64,000 nucleotides of DNA from Dryomyza anilis. Its lineage: Eukaryota; Arthropoda; Insecta; Diptera; Dryomyzidae. Each line of letters begins with the position of its first letter. The first letter of the stretch is position 1. Shown here one piece after another: positions 11,908 through 22,040 of this stretch. The translations under genes and the position numbers were made by a program. The stretch covers positions 2,604,001-2,668,000 of the forward strand of contig OX638134.1 in assembly GCA_951804985.1 (NCBI GenBank), in the 5' to 3' direction. A model generated the notes under the pieces. The model was not told the DNA's origin. It saw only the letters and a program-made list of their open reading frames with translations, and searched no databases.

Positions 11908-12010
11908 TAGAGAGAGAGAGAGACTACACATTACAGAGCGTATCGAGAAATCTTTATTGTGCTAGTAACAGAGCGAAAGTTTATCAAAAGCTCACTCTCT
12001 CTCTCTCTAT
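11908..12010. promoter_or_regulatory. facing GA and CT tracts (possible GAGA-factor sites)
   Basis: A GA run (AGAGAGAGAGAGAGA) near 11,911-11,924 and a CT run (CTCACTCTCTCTCTCTCT) near 11,991-12,008 lie about 70 bp apart in opposite orientation. GAGAG clusters are bound by GAGA factor in flies (established knowledge). That this pair is functional is inference, and simple dinucleotide expansion is the alternative. Confidence 0.35.
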
Positions 12011-12200
12011 CGCTTTTTCTTTTATTTGCCCACCTCTCATTGACATTTTTAGGCTTTATGTTTATTATTTGCATTTATATCCTCGACGTTGTTTTGTTTA
12101 TTAGGCTTTTTATTTGCGCTTCTAAAATATTAACGATTTTAGAATATATTGCACATTGTTATTTTTGCAATGTTGAAGATTCGTTTGCGGCAAACATAGT

Positions 12201-13275
12201 TTGACAAATAAAAATATTTGAATCTTAAAATGTTTTTTATTATTTAAGTTGTATTTAGGTTTCACAATAATTTTTCTGTTTTTGTATGGATTTTTGCATT
12301 AGTTTTATAATTTATAGATTTTTATTAATATAATCTCAATAATTATAAAAATGTTAATTCAAAAATATCATTTGCAGCAAACATATTAAAATGAAAATAT
12401 TTGAATCTTATAAAATTCTAAAGATTTTGTGCTTATTTATGTTAAACTTTTATAATTTATAGGATTTTAAGATGAAATAAACATTAGTTTAAAAAAATAT
12501 AAAAATTGTTTGTTGTAATCACATGTTGTAATCACATGATGTTTGCTGAAAAACATATATTTTGAAATCTCGATTTTGTACGTTATATTTTCATGCGACA
12601 ATCAGAAAAACATCTCCCGGGTTGAAACATATAAGACATATGAATTGGCATTCCTGATTTCTGTATTCTACCTAACTTTATTTAAAACCAGTTATGATTA
12701 TTATATAAAAAATAATATTTATAAAATTTAACAACACCATTTTAAAATAAGTATTTTTACTTCTTTCTTTTTAGGCCTGCCGCGAAGTCTATTTATTAAG
12801 TAAAATTATAAGGTAAGAGACAAAATCTCACTTAAATTAATGCAATGCTACAAAAATTAAAATTAAAACCACATAAGAATCCTTTCAGTAATAAAATTGT
12901 ATAAAAAAAAGCAAATTCAAGCACATGCAGCAGCCTACTTATCGTGAATTTATGGAAAAATTGTAAGGATAAAGTACTGGCCTCTGAAAAGGAGGCCTCT
13001 GAAAAACGTCTGTGCTGCATTTTATTGCAGGTTATTTGCATGCAAATAAAAGTTGTTCGCAATGGGCTCTTGTTAGCTGTAAAAGAGGAGTTTGGGAATG
13101 GTTTTAATAAATATTAACAAATACGTAGTAGCTGCATGCGGCGTTGTAAAGTTACGTGAAGAGTTTAAGTGTTGGAGTGACGCGCACCAAAGGTGAAATG
13201 AACAGAATTTGAGGCAGATTGTGGTAGCAACAGACATTACTTTCGTTTGAATTTTATAATTTACACCTACTGCCA
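12201..13275. other. AT-rich DNA with a diverged local duplication
   Basis: A phrase around 12,185-12,232 (GCAAACATA .. AAAATATTTGAATCTTA) recurs at about 12,373-12,415, indicating an old tandem duplication of about 190 bp. GTTGTAATCACAT occurs twice in a row near 12,510-12,537. The rest, including 12,780-13,275, shows no gene. Confidence 0.5.
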
Positions 13276-14990
13276 CTTTAGTGAAAAATTGAATTTTTAG
13301 TGTAAAATTTAATTTTTGTGAAAAATCTAATTTTTAGTGAAAATTTTAATTTTTAGTGAACAATTTAATTTTTAGTAAATAATGGAATTTTTAGTGAAAA
13401 TTGAATTTAATGAAAAATTTAAATATCAGTAAAAATTTAATTTTTAGTGAAAATTGATTTTTTAGTGAAAATTTGAATTTTTAGTGAAAAACTGAATTTT
13501 TATTAAAAAATTGAATTTTTAGAGAAAAATTGAATTTTGAAAGAAAAATTGAATTTTTAGTGCAAAATTAAATTTTAAGTGAAAAAATGAATTTTTAGTG
13601 AAAAATTGAATTTCTAGTGAAAAATTTAATTTTTAGAGAAAAATTTAATTTTTAGTGAAAATTTGAATTTTTTAGTGAAAAATTGAATTTTTAGTGAAAC
13701 ATTGAATTTTTAGTGAAAAATTGAATTTTTAGTGAAAAATTGAATTTTTATTGAAAAATTGAATTTTTAGTGAAAAATTGAATCTTTAGTGATAAATTTA
13801 ATTTTAGTGAAAAATTGAATTTTTAGTGAAAAATTGAATCTTTAGTGATAAATTGATTTTTTTAGTAAAAAATTGAATTTTTAGTGAAAAATTGAATTTT
13901 AAGTGAAACATTAAATTTTTAGTGAAAAATTGAATTTTTAGTAAAAAATTGAATCTTCAGTGATAAATTTAATTTTAGTGAAAAATTGAATTTTTAGTCA
14001 AAACTTGAATTTTTAGTGAGAAATTGAATTTTTAGTGAAAAATTGAATTTTTAGTAAAAAATTGAATTTTTAGTGAAAAATTGAATTTTTAGTGAAAAAT
14101 TGAATTTTTAGTGAAAAATTGAATCTTTAGTGTTAAATTTAATTTTAGTGAAAAATTGAATTTTTAGTAAAAAATTGAATTTTTAGTGAAAAATTGAATT
14201 TTTAGTAAAAAATTGAATCTTTAGTGATAAATTTAATTTTAGTGAAAAATTGAATTTTTAGTGAAAACTTGAATTTTTAGTGAGAAATTGAATTTTTAGT
14301 GAAAAATTGAATCTTTAGTGATAAATTTAATTTTAGTGAAAAATTGAATTTTTATTGAAAAATAGAATTTTTAGTGAAAAATTGAATCTTTAGTGATAAA
14401 TTTAATTTTAGTGAAAAATTGAATTTTTAGTAATAATTGAATTTTTAGTGAAAAATTTAATTTCTACTGAAAAATTGACTTTCTACTGAAAAACTGAATT
14501 TTTAGTGAAAAATTGAATTTTTAGTGAAAAATTGAATTTTTAGTGAAAAATTGAATTTTTAGTGAAAAATTTAATTTTTAGTGAAAAATTGAATTTTTAG
14601 TGAAAAATTGAATTTTTAGTGAAAAATTGAATTTTTTAGTGAAAAATTGAATTTTTAGTAAAAATTTAATATAAAGTAAAAATTTAATATTTAGTGAAAA
14701 ATTTGCAGTTTTAGTGAAAATTTGAATATTTAATGAAAAATGGAACTTGTATTGAAAAATTTAAATTTTAGTGAAAAATTAGATTTTTGATGAAAAATTA
14801 AATTTTTGATGCAAACTGAATCTTGAGTGAAAAATTTAAATTTAGCGAAAATTTGTATTTTTACTGAAAAAATTATGATTTATTAAAAAATTGAATTTTT
14901 AGTGATATTTTTAATTTTAGCGAAAATTTGAATTTTTAGTGAAAAGTTTATTTTAATGAAAAATTAAATTTTTAATTAACATTTGTTTTT
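13276..14990 (-). repeat. 19-bp satellite block 4 (inverted orientation)
   Basis: On the plus strand the unit reads TTGAATTTTTAGTGAAAAA, the reverse complement of blocks 1-3. It has long runs of near-identical units, with a recurring longer pattern at 13,780-14,430 in which a variant unit pair (TTGAATCTTTAGTGATAAAT then TTAATTTTAGTG) recurs every several units, indicating a higher-order repeat. It decays at both edges. Confidence 0.95.
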
Positions 14991-15029
14991 TTAAATTTTA
15001 AAATTTAATTCTATTCAAAATAATGCATT

Positions 15030-15851
15030 TGTATCGTCTTGGAATGCAGTCAAAATGCATTAGCATCAGCATTGCCTTAATATGACGTCACAGTGCAAAT
15101 AATGACGCGCAGTGGAAATTCCATGCACTCCCCCAACACACTGCATCAGTTGAGCTTTTTGCCTCACATTTACGCTACGCTCTCAGTAACTCTCCGGCAC
15201 TCACAGTAACTGCATCTTGCTCTCCTTCAACCCAAAGCATGCCAACCGAATAGCGCACGTTTTGTGTTTATGTTGTTGCCCACTGCTTTGTGCTGTGTTC
15301 TCCATTTTGTTTCATTTCTATTCGTTTCACTTCACTTCGTTTTGTTTCGTTTTATTTCGTATCGTTTCGTTGCTTCGTTGCGGCGTCCTTTTTGCGGAAA
15401 TTCGCAGTAAAATCAAATCAAATCATCAACGTCGACGTCTTCGTGGCCGTTGTGAAAATTTGCTCGTTTGCTTGCACTGGCGGCGACAGTCGTGTGGCAA
15501 AAGCCGCTGCATTCGCATATCACGTTACGTCTCTGCACAAATTGTTGCGATCACGGTCTCTGTGTTTTGTGTGTGTTGTTCATAGTGAGAACTACGTGAA
15601 AATTTAACAGGCTTTGCTTTAAAGGAAAAAAACACGTAAAATATAAAACGTAAAATTGCGTCACGTTTACGTAAAACGAAACGCGTTGTTTGTCGGGCGG
15701 CGAAAGTGTTTAGATTTGAAATAGAAATTAAAAATATTAAAAAATATAAAAAGTGCGAAAAAAGTGTGGTTTTTACAGATCTAAAAATTACTTTTACTCT
15801 AGAATTGTAAAGTATTCTATAATTCCATGCTGCTTAATTAAAATACGCGAA
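15030..15851 (+). promoter_or_regulatory. possible promoter and 5'-UTR exon ending at a splice donor
   Basis: This is a G+C-richer single-copy island. It starts with a TGACGTCA-like site near 15,084, has initiator-like TCAGTT/TCAGTA words at 15,146 and 15,184, and continues into purine-rich AAAGTGCGAAAAAAGTGTGG-type sequence, as is common in fly 5' UTRs. CGAAGTAAGTTC at 15,848-15,859 provides a good donor (GT at 15,852). No ATG-initiated long frame precedes it. This is inference from composition and one donor site only. Confidence 0.25.
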
Positions 15852-17200
15852 GTAAGTTCAAAGTCTGCCACTTTTTAACACTTCAGAAATGTTCCCTAAT
15901 TGAATTCTGTTGATTTTGGTCAACTGTTTTAATTTTTATTTTTTTTAGCGAAAATATTTGCGTTTCAGCATTTTACTGCTTATTAGCTGCACCTTCAGGG
16001 AATATTTTGAATTTTTTAGCTATTAAAAGTTTTTACGAGGTCGTACCTTAAGAGGTCAGCTGTTTATTTTGCTTTTATGGAGGCACTTTATGCCTAGGAA
16101 ATTAATTAAATTTTATAAACATCTTCAAAATATATTGTTAAATTTATATAAACCGTATAAGAAGGAAGAACTTTATTTATTTAAAAATGTAAAGTAATTT
16201 TGAGGATATAGTAAATTTATGAATTAATCAAATAGAAAATATGGTACATTTGAAAATTAAATATATTATTTTTTTAAATTTGCAAGTTTCAAAATATTTT
16301 TTAATACGAAATTAATTTAAATGTTCGTCAATTTAAAATTATGTTTAAGTCAAAAACACCTCTTAAAGAGTTGCTAATAATTTACGACTTGTATTAAAAT
16401 TGGTCTTTTCTGGTTCATTGTCGCTAGTGGTCTAACACATAGTTGAGAATATTCCAAAAAGTGTCGTTTTTGTATATTAAAATTGCTTTAAAATTACTTT
16501 TTTTTATAGAATTTTAAACTATTATAAAAGCACCGTCCTGTTTAAAATGTTTTGTTCTTTTATGAGATTTAGAATTCATAATTTTAAAAACATTAAAAAC
16601 TGATAGTTATCCCGAGTCAAAATTTTGTACATTCTTCTGTTATATTTACAGAAGATTTCCAAGAAACATACAGATTTTTAATTTATTTTTATTTTAATTC
16701 ATTGCCTTATTAAAAATTTTTAAATTTAGATTCCCAGTTGAATTTGAGGAAAATAATTAGATTTTGATAAAAACTTAAAATATATTTTTTCTAAAATAAT
16801 TTAAGCCTTCCAAAATTTTTTTTTTTGGTTTAATAGATTTAAAAATAGGCAGAACGATAAAGAGAAAAAAACAGTTAAAATTCCCTTAATGCTAATATTC
16901 CAGTATCTCCAGTGATAATTTGTATTGAAAATGAATTTATTATTATTTATTATTAGTTAAAATCAGTTTTCAATCAATTTTATATATTTAAATATTTTAT
17001 ATATTCGGCATTTAATCAATAAACAGATATTTTCTTATGATTTTTTAATTAATATCAGTTGTTTTTAATAGAAAATTGTTCCAAAAACCTTTAAATTATT
17101 TGAAAAAAATAAAAAAACAATGTTATACAATGTTCAATGTTTAAGTAATTTTTATGTAAGTCAGGTATGTCAAACTTTTACTACTAACTGCAAAAACCAT
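15852..17200. other. AT-rich DNA, nothing recognised
   Basis: About 1.3 kb of AT-rich, non-tandem sequence with no coding frame, terminal repeats or RNA gene that I can detect. Confidence 0.55.
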
Positions 17201-17203
17201 GAT

Positions 17204-17304
17204 GATAATTTAAAGTCGACTTTAAAATTAAAGTCAGCTTTTGTGACAGTTTTCACATGGGAAAAAATGACATCTTTTAATTTTAAAGTCGACTTTAAAT
17301 TGTC
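17204..17304. mobile_element. small palindromic MITE, AATTTAAAGTCGACTTTAAA family, copy 1
   Basis: The left end AATTTAAAGTCGACTTTAAA and right end TTTTAAAGTCGACTTTAAATT are inverted copies, and each end is itself nearly palindromic around GTCGAC. The about 100-bp unit recurs at 63,564-63,660 and, one-sided, at 21,732. Shared DNA to the right (TATG[AT]NTATGCRCCA) suggests the element may extend about 25 bp further. Confidence 0.7.
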
Positions 17305-17497
17305 TATGAATATGCACCAATACTTTTAAAATGTTTATAGTTCTAATACAAATTTATAACTTATTAGTTTACGTTATTATGTTACACATTCAGGCATTGG
17401 CAATAAGTATTGGCGTGTTTAATAAATCCTTGAGATTTCTGCAATTCAATAATACTGATTGAATTCCATATATTCCACATCACATTTTTGAGAAATA
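17305..17497. other. AT-rich spacer
   Basis: Spacer between the MITE and the Helitron-like element; nothing recognised. Confidence 0.6.
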
Positions 17498-18367
17498 TCC
17501 ATATATATATAAAACTCTTGGTCCGTCTGTCAGTCTGTCGGTCTGTCTGTCTGTTTGTTCCAGCATCACGTCTAAACCGCTGCACCGATTTAACTGAAAT
17601 TTTGACCCAGGGTCCGGAGGGTGTCATAGGCTATATATGGGGCGGGATTGGACAAAGGGGCGTGGCACCTCCCATACAACCTAAACTTTCAAAACGACAT
17701 AACTCGGCACATACACAAGCAAAGAAGATGAAACAAAAAACTCAAATACAAAAAAAAATGCAAAAATCAAATACAAAATTAAAAGTAAAAGCACAAAAAT
17801 TAAGCTAAACAACAGAAAATAAAAAAGGATAGAAAACAAAAACAACCACACTAAAACTCACCACACTAAAATTCACCACAATAAAATTCACCATACTAAA
17901 ATTCAACACACAAAAACTCACCACACTAACACTCACCACATTCAAATTGACACACTTAAACTGCCCACACTAAAATTCACCACACTTAAATTCAACACAC
18001 TAAAACACAAAACAATAAAATTCACTACACTTAAAATCACCCCACTAAAATTCAGCGCACTAAAACTCACCACACTAAAACTCACCACGCTAAAACTAAC
18101 CACACTAAAACTGCTACTGGGAAAAACTCTACGGGGAAGAATTCTACGGGGAAGCACAGTCTGAGAAAGAATTGTCTATAAAAAAAGTTGTTTTATCGGA
18201 TAATTAGTATGGTTTTGGTTACTACATTTATAAACCAATAAAAAAATGTCTACAGCGAAGCACGGGTCCCTGATATAAATAATAAAAATGTTATTTATAT
18301 TAATAAAATTGCTCAATAACCTTGCATTCACATAATATTTGCACGGGTCGTGTACGGGTCCAGCTAG
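17498..18367 (+). mobile_element. Helitron-like element, complete non-autonomous copy 2
   Basis: The element begins TCCATATATATATAAAACTC after an A and ends CAGCTAG before a T, matching the Helitron rule (5' TC, 3' CTRR, inserted between A and T). The head has GGTCCGTCTGTCAG, CACCGATTTAACTGAAATTT and GGCGGGATTGGACAAAGGGG. The middle is A-rich followed by a CACACTAAAACTCAC 15-bp minisatellite (about 17,850-18,115), and the tail has AGCGAAGCACGGGTCC and CACGGGTCGTG, which could form a small hairpin. There is no coding capacity. The 870-bp size fits a non-autonomous copy. Confidence 0.85.
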
Positions 18368-19010
18368 TTATTTTCTATATCGTTGAACTTTGCAATCATG
18401 TTCAGTGTTCGGATATATTTCACAAATATGTCTTTTTGATATTTGTATAGGAATTTTAATAATGAGTGTGATGATTGAAACGAGATTTCTTCAAGAGGAT
18501 AATCCTAAGCGAAATTGTTTCTAAAATGTCTCAAACTAGGATAAGTAATGAAACAATTAGACCATGGTAAATTATAGAAATAATAAGTAGTAGCGGAAAG
18601 CGCCATCTTTTTTTCACTGAATGCAAAAAGTTGATTTCAAAGAAATATTTTAATTGCTTAAAAAACTTTTTACCTAAAAATTCAAATTTTAAATTGTCAA
18701 TTTGGGTACCAAGACACGAAATGTGAGGTCCCGGCGGTTCCTTTTACTATATTCGGATTTTGCTAAAAATTCTCCAAATCAAATTTCGAACCTTTTCAAC
18801 CAATTTCGCTAAAGTGTTTAAATCGTTATGAAAAATATAAATTTGCAAAATACCAAATACATTCTTAATTTATAAGAACGTTTCAATAATTAAAATTAAC
18901 AATATAATATATTTGTTTCATGCATTTTAGTGATAAATTCAATTTAATAAAAAACGAGTTGGGAAAGTTAGGTCACATGGGTAAGTTTGGTCACATGGGC
19001 GGATTTTTAT
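18368..19010. other. AT-rich DNA; tandem GGTCACATGGG phrase near 18,970
   Basis: Mostly featureless. At 18,970-19,003 the phrase GTTAGGTCACATGGG / GTTTGGTCACATGGG occurs twice in tandem just before the DINE-like element. Confidence 0.5.
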
Positions 19011-19772
19011 AGTCGGTCGGGCCCGACTATGGAATACCCTACACCTTTGGTGGAGATATTAATGAGGAATATTTAATTGTATACCTTAATTTTAAATTTT
19101 TAATTATGCTGAACCTCCCCACCCTCAGAATATTATTCATATATCAGAAATTTACGTCTTATATCCCCATAAATTAAAAAATTTATAAAAAGTATAAATA
19201 ATTAAAAAAAAAATTGAAAAATATAATTGGGCGAACCACGCCTATATTTAAAAATTTGAAAGGCTAATATTTCATAGATTTGATTTTAATAATTTACGGA
19301 TCAAATTTCCACTATGAAAACCCGGGAAATAATGAAAAAAAAGTGGGCGGATCACATATTTGTAGGTGAATTCTAACAATACGTTTTAAATTTTATAACT
19401 ATACCTTGAATACTTTTCGAGTTATTAGTTTCGAAAGAGTTATATAAAAGTGACTTGTATGGGAGGTGGGCGTGTCCGTTGACCAATTTGGCTCATTTTC
19501 AAACTCAGTTCCTACTTTTGGCTAAAATATATTGAGACGAAATTTCATCGCATTCTGATCAGTATTTCTCAAGTTATTCTGTATTCGGACAGCAAGGCAG
19601 CAAGGCAGCAAGACAACAAGACGGACAGACAGACACGGACATGGCTAAACGGACTCGGGTAGTGATGCTGATCAAGAATATATATACTTTTCCATACCGG
19701 ACACGCTTCCTAAGGGGCGATACAATTTATGCACAAAGTTAATATACCCTGTACCTCATAGGTGTAGGGTAT
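19011..19772 (+). mobile_element. DINE-1/Helentron-like repeat
   Basis: The 5' edge carries a hairpin TAGTCGG..CCGACTA and, at 19,034-19,046, ATACCCTACACCT. The exact reverse complement of that 13-mer is at 19,760-19,772, forming the 3' hairpin with ATACCCTGTACCT. Internally it has GGACAGACAGACACGGACAT and GATGCTGATCAAGAATATAT followed by TACTTTTCCATACCGG. This 3' arrangement is widespread in dipteran DINE-1/INE-1-type repeats (recalled, not searched). No coding sequence is seen. The element abuts a truncated MITE at 19,779. Confidence 0.75.
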
Positions 19773-19778
19773 AAATAC

Positions 19779-20009
19779 ATACATTTTTATGAAAAACTTC
19801 ATTTTCGAGTTTGTTGATTAATATTATAAAAAGTAATCGATCAATTTTTAAAGTTGAAAAATCACTTAATAGATTTACATTTTCATACCATGTGGGAAAA
19901 AAATTGAGATCATAGATTAAAAATTGAAAGATTTATAAAGATTTTTGTAAATGAATATTTGACGCTTTGAAAATGTATTTGGTGACTTTTCGTTCTACAA
20001 CGACGATAT
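19779..20009 (+). mobile_element. MITE family ATCGTCGTTGTAG, left-truncated copy
   Basis: The body (TTTCGAGTTTGTTGATTAAT, ATTGAGATCAT) and right end (GTATTTGGTGACTTTTCGTT .. ACGACGATAT) match the complete copy at 28,365-28,625. The outer about 25 bp of the left end are missing exactly where the DINE-like element ends, so that insertion or a recombination removed them. Confidence 0.85.
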
Positions 20010-20214
20010 GTTTTTGTTTGAATAATGTATTCCACGAATCTTTTTTGCTTACAGAACCAAATGAAAATATCACTGTTGTTCACCATGAATCTTTCAATAC
20101 TACTAGAAACAAGTGACTTTTAAGAACAAAGTAAAAAGAATAATATAATTAAAAATCTAGTTTAACATATAATAAATAATTATATTTAATTATGACAAGC
20201 ATATATATAATATG

Positions 20215-20570
20215 CGCGTAGCCGTAAGGTCCATCGAGCGAAAAGGTCACATGTTCAAGTCTCAACAGGAGCTAACAACCAACATATTTTCATAGAAAAC
20301 ATTTTTCTATACCGCTCTATTTCTCGTCATTAAATAGTAAACCTACGAGAATAAAAAATCGCTATGAAGAAGCTCTTACCCGCCGTTCGGATTCCGCATT
20401 AAACTGTAGGTCCAACCACTTTTAGTGCAAATATAACACGCGAAGCTCAAAATGGTGAGAGAGCTCGGCCTAAGTTCTTCAGGACTGTAGTGCTAAACTA
20501 TTTAATATAGCCATAAAGACACTGGCTCAAAGTCTGAATAGATGTCGGCTCTCTTCCAAAAAAGTACATC
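20215..20570 (+). mobile_element. tRNA-headed SINE-like repeat, copy 1
   Basis: The head resembles a decayed tRNA gene: GCGCGTAGCC, CGAGCGAAAAGGTC, a B-box-like TGTTCAAGTCT, then GAGCTAACAAC. It is followed by ATTTTCATAGAAAACATTTT and CTATACCGC, shared with the minus-strand copy at 30,700-30,841. The tail (GAAGCTCTTACCCGCCGTTC, AAACTGTAGGTCC, GAGAGCTCGGCC) resembles a repeat tail I remember from acalyptrate fly genomes. RNA polymerase III box sequence is weak here, so the copy is probably dead. Confidence 0.65.
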
Positions 20571-21158
20571 GAAAAAAATGTAATTTTTATTATTATATAT
20601 ATTCTTCAATTAATAATACGAATACCATAAATTTTGTATTTTTTGCGCTTGACTGATCATATGTTTGGTCAGATCCACCCAAATTTCATAATGTTTTTTT
20701 TTAAAATATAAGTTTCAGTATTTTCAATAGAATAAAAAAGATAAAAAATACTCAAATGAGTAAAAAGTCAATATATAAAATATAGAATAATACAAAAATT
20801 GCCATAATTTACGTAATATTTGAAAATGTTCAAGAATGAGTTAAAAACTGAATATGAGATTATAAATAGAATCGCGAAGTCGATAGGAATATCGTATACA
20901 AAATATTTTCGCAAAGAAGTTTTTTTTTTTTAATTTATTGTACTGTCCTTCTGCACTTCTTCTTAATATGTTCAGAATGTATATTTAACATTTCACAAAA
21001 TTTGCTAAGCCTTCCGTGTGTTTGCAAAAATATGCCAGAAATATTACAGAATGATTTTCCATAGGTACTTTTGATCATTTTTTAGTAAAATTCAATTGTT
21101 TAGTATCAAACAAAACTTTATTTTTCCGTTTGTAAAATAAATTTCCAATTTTTAATTC
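20571..21158. other. AT-rich DNA, nothing recognised
   Basis: No tandem period, terminal repeat or gene seen. Confidence 0.55.
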
Positions 21159-21160
21159 TA

Positions 21161-21545
21161 CACTCAAAAGAAAAACAAATTTTAGAATCAAGCACAGTCA
21201 TAGTTGTTTTTAAAATTTTCCACTTTAGATCATACAACCATGTTTTAACAATGCAAAATTTTAATACTATGTTGAAATACATCGAATTAAAAATTACAAC
21301 TTTAAATTAAAAATGCATTTCCTAGTTTAGGTTGCAGCAATCTAATATCAACATTGCACCAACTTTGATTTAAGATTATATCAACTTTAAAAAAAAATTA
21401 AAAATGCAACGCGTTCTCATTTCAATCTTAAATCAACGTTGTTCGTTGGTGAATTAAAAAATATCAACCTTACTCGACTTTCATGACGGATTTTGCTTGA
21501 TTTAAGGTTGTTTTTGCTTGATTTTACAATGTTTTTCCCTGAGTG
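21161..21545. mobile_element. non-autonomous DNA transposon, CACTCARRRAAAA ends
   Basis: The left end CACTCAAAAGAAAAACAAAT and the reverse complement of the right end, CACTCAGGGAAAAACATTG, match, and both continue into A/T then AATCAAGCA (about 35 bp of imperfect TIR). TA at 21,159-21,160 and 21,546-21,547 is the probable target duplication. There is no coding sequence. Its ends resemble those of the 23,922-24,743 element. Confidence 0.75.
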
Positions 21546-21731
21546 TATGGCAATTAATGTTCGAATTGTAAACGTATTTTACGTTTCCTTTCATTGAAAT
21601 ACAAAGTCTGCCATGTCTCGGAGCTCTTCGGTGATCGAAGATTTCTCGAACTAACTGCAATAATAAGTTCGATCTCTTTGTTTTATTATTAATTATTTTA
21701 AAAAAATTTCGTACAATAAAATTTAAGGAGA

Positions 21732-21795
21732 ACAATTTAAAGTCAACATTAAATTTAAAATTAGCTTTGTGAAAATTTATGCGCCATGATATTTA
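21732..21795 (+). mobile_element. AATTTAAAGTCGAC MITE family, partial copy 2
   Basis: ACAATTTAAAGTCAAC, then ATTTAAAATTAGCTTTGTGA, followed by TATGCGCCATGATATTTA, matches one end plus flank of the 17,204 and 63,564 copies. The partner end is absent. Confidence 0.5.
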
Positions 21796-22040
21796 AATAT
21801 TTATCACATCGATATCGCAATGTTTTTCGAATCAATTTCGATAATCGATGCGATATCGATCCAAAATCGTATTTTTCTCGTTTCGAATAATCTTCGTCAG
21901 CTCGTTACGATATCTGCGTAAATCTTAGAACGAATTGTTGTATAATATAGATACGAAATCGTAATCGAGATCGAATGAATTCCTCGACATCTCGAAACAG
22001 TCTCGAAACGATATCGAATCAAGTCATATTCAGACTGGGT
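21796..22040. promoter_or_regulatory. cluster of CGATA/TCGA motifs
   Basis: In about 230 bp of otherwise AT-rich DNA there are repeated ATCGAT, GATATCG and CGATA words (for example at 21,808, 21,840-21,860, 21,908 and 22,010). CGATA clusters are bound by BEAF-32 and TATCGATA by DREF in flies (established). Function here is inference. A decayed palindromic repeat is an alternative. Confidence 0.3.

Larger units (their letters stand above)
10801..12200. other. single-copy island with CAG repeats, CGTC patch and GA/CT tracts
   Basis: One of the largest non-repetitive, G+C-richer islands. In order it has a CAG/CAA-rich run at 10,920-11,030, a CA/TG-rich patch at 11,080-11,180, T-rich DNA, a CGTCGT/TCATCG-rich patch at 11,560-11,690, and GA and CT tracts near 11,910 and 11,990. 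A 31-codon frame from an ATG at 10,879 is mostly Ser/Asn from the CAG repeat and is not called as a gene. Confidence 0.5.

Noticed and set aside
17488..17808. Frame with [20 protein letters not shown] at the Helitron 5' end
   Set aside because: It lies across the GTCTGTCTG head and the A-rich body of a non-autonomous element; the same region in other copies is not open in that frame.
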